This document shows positions 13,642-16,725 of a stretch of DNA of 16,725 nucleotides, piece by piece (within the stretch, counting starts at the first letter, position 1; every line of letters starts with the position of its first letter). A program made the translations under genes and the position numbers. The notes below the pieces were generated by a model, which saw only the letters and a program-made list of their open reading frames with translations, was not told the origin of the DNA and did no database searches. Source of the stretch: Syntrophomonas_A sp050258735 (GTDB lineage Bacteria > Bacillota > Syntrophomonadia > Syntrophomonadales > Syntrophomonadaceae); contig JBLMZJ010000045.1 of assembly GCA_050258735.1 (NCBI GenBank), positions 1-16,725 on the forward strand, given 5' to 3'.

Positions 13642-16008
13642 ATGTCTGGTATGTTAATTGATATGGATAAATTGATGGAGACCAGCCTGGTTCGCGTAGA
13701 TGGGCTTGACTGCGCCGACTGCGCTGCCAAGTTGGAAAAGGCCGTACAGGGGGTTGTCGGAGTGGCCGAAGCAGAGTTGCTGCCGGGCAGCGGGGAATTG
13801 CGGTTCAAGTACGATCCTGCCCTTACCGGGGTACCTCAGGTGATCCGGACAGTTGAGAGCCTGGGTTATGCGATACGGGCAGAACATGCCCCGGTCGGCA
13901 ATGACTGGATCCAGTCGGTCATCCGGCTGGAAGGACTGGACTGTGCCGATTGCGCGGCCAAATTGGAAAAACGGATCGGCCAGATAACCGGGGTCAGGGA
14001 AGCCCGCGTCAATTTTGCTGCCGGCAAACTGAACCTTAAGCACTATGATGTCCTGGAGGAAGTCATCGATGTAATTGATGTCATGGGATATCATGCGGTC
14101 ACGGATGGGAGAAGCGCAAATGACGAAAAGATCCCGTTCTGGAAAAATAATCGTTACATGCAGTCTACCCTCATCTCCGGTGGGTTGCTGCTGCTGGCGG
14201 CGGCTTCAGAGCTTCTGCAGGCTGACCCTATTATCTGGCGTTCACTGTATGTTTTGGCGGTGTTGCTGGGCGGTTATCTTCCCGCCCGGGCAGGCTTGAA
14301 TATACTTCTGAACGCCCGCGAACTGGATATGAACATCTTGATGAGCGTTGCCGTTTTGGGTGCATTGGGTCTGGGGCAGTATCAAGAAGCCGCTGTGGTA
14401 GTTTTTCTCTTTGCATTGGGCAATGCCATTCAGGCCCTTACCTTCGATCGTACCCGTAACTCGATCCGCTCTCTGATGGAACTGGCCCCGGCTGAGGCCA
14501 TGGTGAAACGGGGAGAACAGGAAATGAAGCTACCGGTCGGGGAGATAAAACCTGGTGAGATCGTTATTATCAGACCCGGTGAGCGGATCGCGGTGGACGG
14601 TCTGGTGCAGCGGGGCCAATCCTCGGTAAACCAGGCGGCTATTACCGGCGAATCCATACCGGTCAGCAAGGTCGCGGGCGACAAGGTCTTTGCCGGGACC
14701 ATCAATGAGCGGGGGATGCTGGAGGTAGAGGTGACCAGCCTGGCTCGGGACAACACCGTGGCCCGGATCATCGAACTGGTGGAAGAGGCTGAAGGGGAGA
14801 AGGCTCCGGCTGAACTGCTTATCGATCGTTTCGCCCGCTACTATACTCCAATAGTGATGGGTGTCGCCCTGCTGGTAGCAGTGGTGCCGCCGTGGCTTTT
14901 GGGCCTGTCCTGGCATAAATGGTTATATGAGGCCCTGGGTATGCTTCTGGTATCCTGTCCCTGTGCCCTGGTGATATCAACGCCGGTGGCCATCGTTGCC
15001 GCTATCGGCAGTGCTGCCCGCCGGGGAGTCCTGATCAAGGGCGGGGTCTATCTGGAAAAGACCGGGCAGGTCAGTGCCATGGCCTTTGACAAGACCGGTA
15101 CTTTGACCCGCGGCCAGCCGGCAGTTACTGATATAATCCCGGCAGTCAGCGGCGACCAAAGAGATCACCTGACTATTGCCGCCTCTATCGAAGCCCGTTC
15201 GGAACACCCGCTGGGTCAGGCCATAGTAAGCTATGCCCGGAGACAGGGCACTCAAAATATGACCATCCATGATTTTGAAGCTGTACCCGGTCAGGGGGTA
15301 CGGGCCAGTATAGAAGGAAAACTCTACTTGCTGGGCAGCCCGGGGTTTTTGGAACGATCGGGGGTTGACCTTTCCGGAATAGAAGCCATAATGAGCCATG
15401 CAGAAAAAACGGCCCGGAGTGTGGCCTTGCTGGCGGATGAACAGCGCTTGCTGGCCGGATTCATCGTGGGCGATGTCCTGAGGGAGGATTCAGCAGGGGC
15501 CATCGGCGTGCTTCATAAAGCCGGCATCCGTCATACCATAATGCTGACCGGGGATAATGAAGCGACAGCCCGATCGATCGCCGCCCAAACCGGAGTAGAC
15601 GAATTCAGGGCAGGTCTGCTGCCGGAAGACAAAGTAGCCGCTGTTCGAGAATTGCTGCAAGAATACGGAACCGTCGCCATGGTTGGAGATGGTGTTAACG
15701 ATGCCCCGGCCCTGGCACTATCAACTGTGGGGATAGCTATGGGTGCAGCCGGTACAGATGCTGCCCTGGAAACGGCCGATATAGCCCTGATGGGAGATGA
15801 CCTGTTCCAGCTGGCCTATGCGATCAGACTCAGCCGCAAAGCATTGCGGATCATCAAGGAGAATATCGCGTTCTCCCTGATATTCAAGGCAGCGATACTC
15901 CTGCTGGTCATCCCGGGCTGGCTGACCCTGTGGCTGGCGGTGGTGGGGGATATGGGGACCACCTTGCTGGTCACCCTTAATGGAATCCGCTTACTGCGTG
16001 TCAAATAA
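13642..16008 (+). CDS. cadA: Cd/Zn/Pb-exporting P1B-2-type ATPase
   Basis: Encodes a 788-residue inner-membrane heavy-metal pump. Two N-terminal heavy-metal-associated domains each carry the DCADC metal motif (C24/C27 and C101/C104). Then come about eight membrane segments and the P-type core: TGES (335-338), the CPC metal motif in SCPCAL (439-441), the phosphorylated Asp in DKTGT (D483), HP in SEHPLG (522-523), MLTGDNEAT and GDGVNDAP (682-689). K749 in the seventh membrane segment and D770 in GDMGTT of the eighth are the P1B-2 residues that distinguish Zn/Cd/Pb pumps from copper pumps. The spacing of K and D (21 residues) equals that of E. coli ZntA. ATG at 13642 follows AAGGAA with 9 nt; later in-frame ATGs exist at 13651, 13663 and 13675. 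Co-transcribed with cadC. Confidence 0.95.
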   Translation: MSGMLIDMDKLMETSLVRVDGLDCADCAAKLEKAVQGVVGVAEAELLPGSGELRFKYDPALTGVPQVIRTVESLGYAIRAEHAPVGNDWIQSVIRLEGLDCADCAAKLEKRIGQITGVREARVNFAAGKLNLKHYDVLEEVIDVIDVMGYHAVTDGRSANDEKIPFWKNNRYMQSTLISGGLLLLAAASELLQADPIIWRSLYVLAVLLGGYLPARAGLNILLNARELDMNILMSVAVLGALGLGQYQEAAVVVFLFALGNAIQALTFDRTRNSIRSLMELAPAEAMVKRGEQEMKLPVGEIKPGEIVIIRPGERIAVDGLVQRGQSSVNQAAITGESIPVSKVAGDKVFAGTINERGMLEVEVTSLARDNTVARIIELVEEAEGEKAPAELLIDRFARYYTPIVMGVALLVAVVPPWLLGLSWHKWLYEALGMLLVSCPCALVISTPVAIVAAIGSAARRGVLIKGGVYLEKTGQVSAMAFDKTGTLTRGQPAVTDIIPAVSGDQRDHLTIAASIEARSEHPLGQAIVSYARRQGTQNMTIHDFEAVPGQGVRASIEGKLYLLGSPGFLERSGVDLSGIEAIMSHAEKTARSVALLADEQRLLAGFIVGDVLREDSAGAIGVLHKAGIRHTIMLTGDNEATARSIAAQTGVDEFRAGLLPEDKVAAVRELLQEYGTVAMVGDGVNDAPALALSTVGIAMGAAGTDAALETADIALMGDDLFQLAYAIRLSRKALRIIKENIAFSLIFKAAILLLVIPGWLTLWLAVVGDMGTTLLVTLNGIRLLRVK

Positions 16009-16036
16009 AGCAAGGCACCGCTCCCGGTGCCTTGCT
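16009..16036 (+). terminator. 12-bp hairpin directly after cadA
   Basis: AGCAAGGCACCG (16009-16020) pairs perfectly with CGGTGCCTTGCT (16025-16036) around a 4-nt loop, starting on the base after the cadA stop. There is no U-tract, so it may stabilise the mRNA end more than terminate by itself. Confidence 0.55.
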
Positions 16037-16065
16037 CAGACCGATGACAAAAGCGAGTATCTACG

Positions 16066-16182
16066 TTGTCGCAAAAAGTCCGCTCAATCAACGTACGCCA
16101 GTACGCCTCAATCACGGGCTTTTCGCACGCCTTGATCTCCACTTCCGTCATCGCCCTGTCATCTTGCCGACTTTTTTGACAA
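16066..16182. repeat. 117-bp MITE-like element with terminal inverted repeats
   Basis: The ends are imperfect inverted repeats: TTGTCGCAAAAAGTC at the left (16066-16080) and GACTTTTTTGACAA at the right (16169-16182), differing only where the left has GC and the right a single base. Inner short palindromes include CGTAC-gcca-GTACG. No protein gene is plausible inside; minus-strand translation gives a short peptide with no RBS. Such non-coding elements, about 100 bp long with TIRs, are usually mobilised in trans or spread as palindromic repeats. No clear target-site duplication was seen. Multi-copy status cannot be tested here. Confidence 0.5.
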
Positions 16183-16186
16183 TCTG

Positions 16187-16208
16187 AGCCACCGCCAGCG
16201 GTGGCTTT
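16187..16208 (+). terminator. Rho-independent terminator-like hairpin
   Basis: AGCCACCGC (16187-16195) and GCGGTGGCT (16198-16206) are perfect complements, giving about 8 bp of GC-rich stem with a 4-nt effective loop. It is followed by a U-rich stretch (TTTATTCATTTC). It is the best candidate for ending cadCA transcription and lies just after the inverted-repeat element. Confidence 0.65.
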
Positions 16209-16492
16209 ATTCATTTCTATTATCAGAATCAAAATCTCAACTATGTAAAAAATATAAAGGTATTTTAATTACCACATTGGGTATAGGAGAGGCTGGCAGA
16301 GCATCCTGTTTATTTTTGTATCATTAAAGATGCCGATTTTCGTCTTTATAGTTTTTTTACACTTTCCAGCCAGCTTCCATACAGATTATTTATACTTATC
16401 GGGATATACTTAATCCGCAGATAAGCAAGTAAAATCGGAGCTTTACAGATATCAGACATCGATCATACCAGTGACGAAAGAAGGTAATCATA
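16209..16492 (+). other. AT-rich leader/intergenic region upstream of the transporter
   Basis: No gene was found in this 284-bp stretch. It is clearly more AT-rich than the flanking genes. Two nested complementary pairs can fold: GGCTGG (16291-16296) with CCAGCC (16366-16371), and inside it GCATC (16301-16305) with GATGC (16329-16333). A T-run lies at 16352-16358. Possible -10 boxes (TATACT at 16391 and 16405) lack good -35 partners. I do not recognise a known riboswitch. Confidence 0.4.
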
Positions 16493-16725
16493 TTGATAAG
16501 ACAGCTTGGCCGATTCGTTTTCGGCAAAAGTATGGCCAGCAGCCAGTTAGCAGCAGAAAAATTAAATGTCTTCTGGGGGATGCCCATCCTATCCAGTGAC
16601 TCCATCTCCTCCGTGGCTTATGCCGTGGAAGAAATACTATTGGTACTGGTACCGGCCATTGGACTGGTCTCCTTCGTATGGATGCCCAGGATCGCTCTGG
16701 CTATCATAGCGTTACTGCTCATCCT
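16493..16725 (+). CDS. APC-superfamily transporter, KimA-like (3' partial)
   Basis: The first 77 codons of a gene cut by the window edge. The translation contains RFVFGKSMASSQLAAEKL followed by MPILSSDSISSVAYAVEEIL and a hydrophobic run (LVLVPAIGLV), then another (IALAIIALLLIL). The LSSDxxSSVAYxxExIL block is typical of the first membrane helix in the APC amino-acid permease superfamily branch that includes the B. subtilis potassium importer KimA. The start is taken as TTG at 16493, with AGAAGGT 7 nt upstream and an in-frame stop at 16472; ATG at 16532 would remove the conserved RFVFGK segment. Substrate (potassium or amino acid) cannot be decided from this fragment. Confidence 0.75.
   Translation, partial: MIRQLGRFVFGKSMASSQLAAEKLNVFWGMPILSSDSISSVAYAVEEILLVLVPAIGLVSFVWMPRIALAIIALLLI

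Noticed and set aside
15816..16232. Minus-strand open frame across the cadA end and the inverted-repeat element
   Set aside because: It runs antisense through cadA, has no RBS, and part of it comes from the repeat element; not a credible gene.
16396..16605. Minus-strand 69-codon open frame
   Set aside because: It overlaps the start of the transporter gene, which has clear family motifs on the plus strand; no RBS or domain supports it.

Overview
The window reads as chromosomal DNA from an anaerobic, Gram-positive-type bacterium of the Firmicutes, most likely class Clostridia. This rests on strong AGGAGG-type ribosome binding sites, GTG/TTG starts, S-layer homology (SLH) domains on a large surface protein, a CadC/CadA pair and a moderately high GC content. 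A Syntrophomonas- or Peptococcaceae-like host is an inference; there is no rRNA to settle it. No tRNA, rRNA, CRISPR array, phage gene or transposase gene is visible.

Layout. (1) 1-3135 (+): the 3' portion of a surface protein gene with six tandem 85-residue chitobiase-C-terminal-like repeats, a beta-rich module and three SLH domains. (2) 6604-3193 (-): a tight four-gene operon of PadR regulator, MoxR-type AAA+ ATPase, CoxE-like VWA protein and metallo-beta-lactamase (MBL) fold protein. It is preceded by a TTGACA promoter that carries a perfect 38-bp compound palindrome. (3) 6777-8522 (+): glnS, glutaminyl-tRNA synthetase, divergent from the operon, with its own promoter and a terminator. (4) 13048-8609 (-): a second MBL-fold hydrolase, then a 1064-residue membrane sensor that joins a 7TM input region, PAS domains, an Hpt domain, a CheA-type ATPase and a CheX-like phosphatase domain. 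Its gene overlaps that of a stand-alone CheY-like receiver. (5) 13252-16008 (+): a cadC-cadA metal-resistance operon with a near-consensus promoter and an ArsR/SmtB-type operator, followed by hairpins and a 117-bp element with inverted-repeat ends. (6) 16493-end (+): the start of a KimA-like APC-superfamily transporter, cut by the window edge.

How the genes fit together. The PadR operon looks like a ligand-switched unit in which a MoxR/VWA chaperone pair is made together with a putative metal-binding MBL-fold protein. The sensor and CheY-like gene look like a compact phosphorelay in which one polypeptide may both phosphorylate and dephosphorylate its partner. CadC and CadA form a classic Cd/Zn/Pb-responsive efflux unit.

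The best candidates for something undescribed are the CheA-CheX fusion kinase with its CheY partner, and the PadR-MoxR-VWA-MBL operon with its unusual operator.
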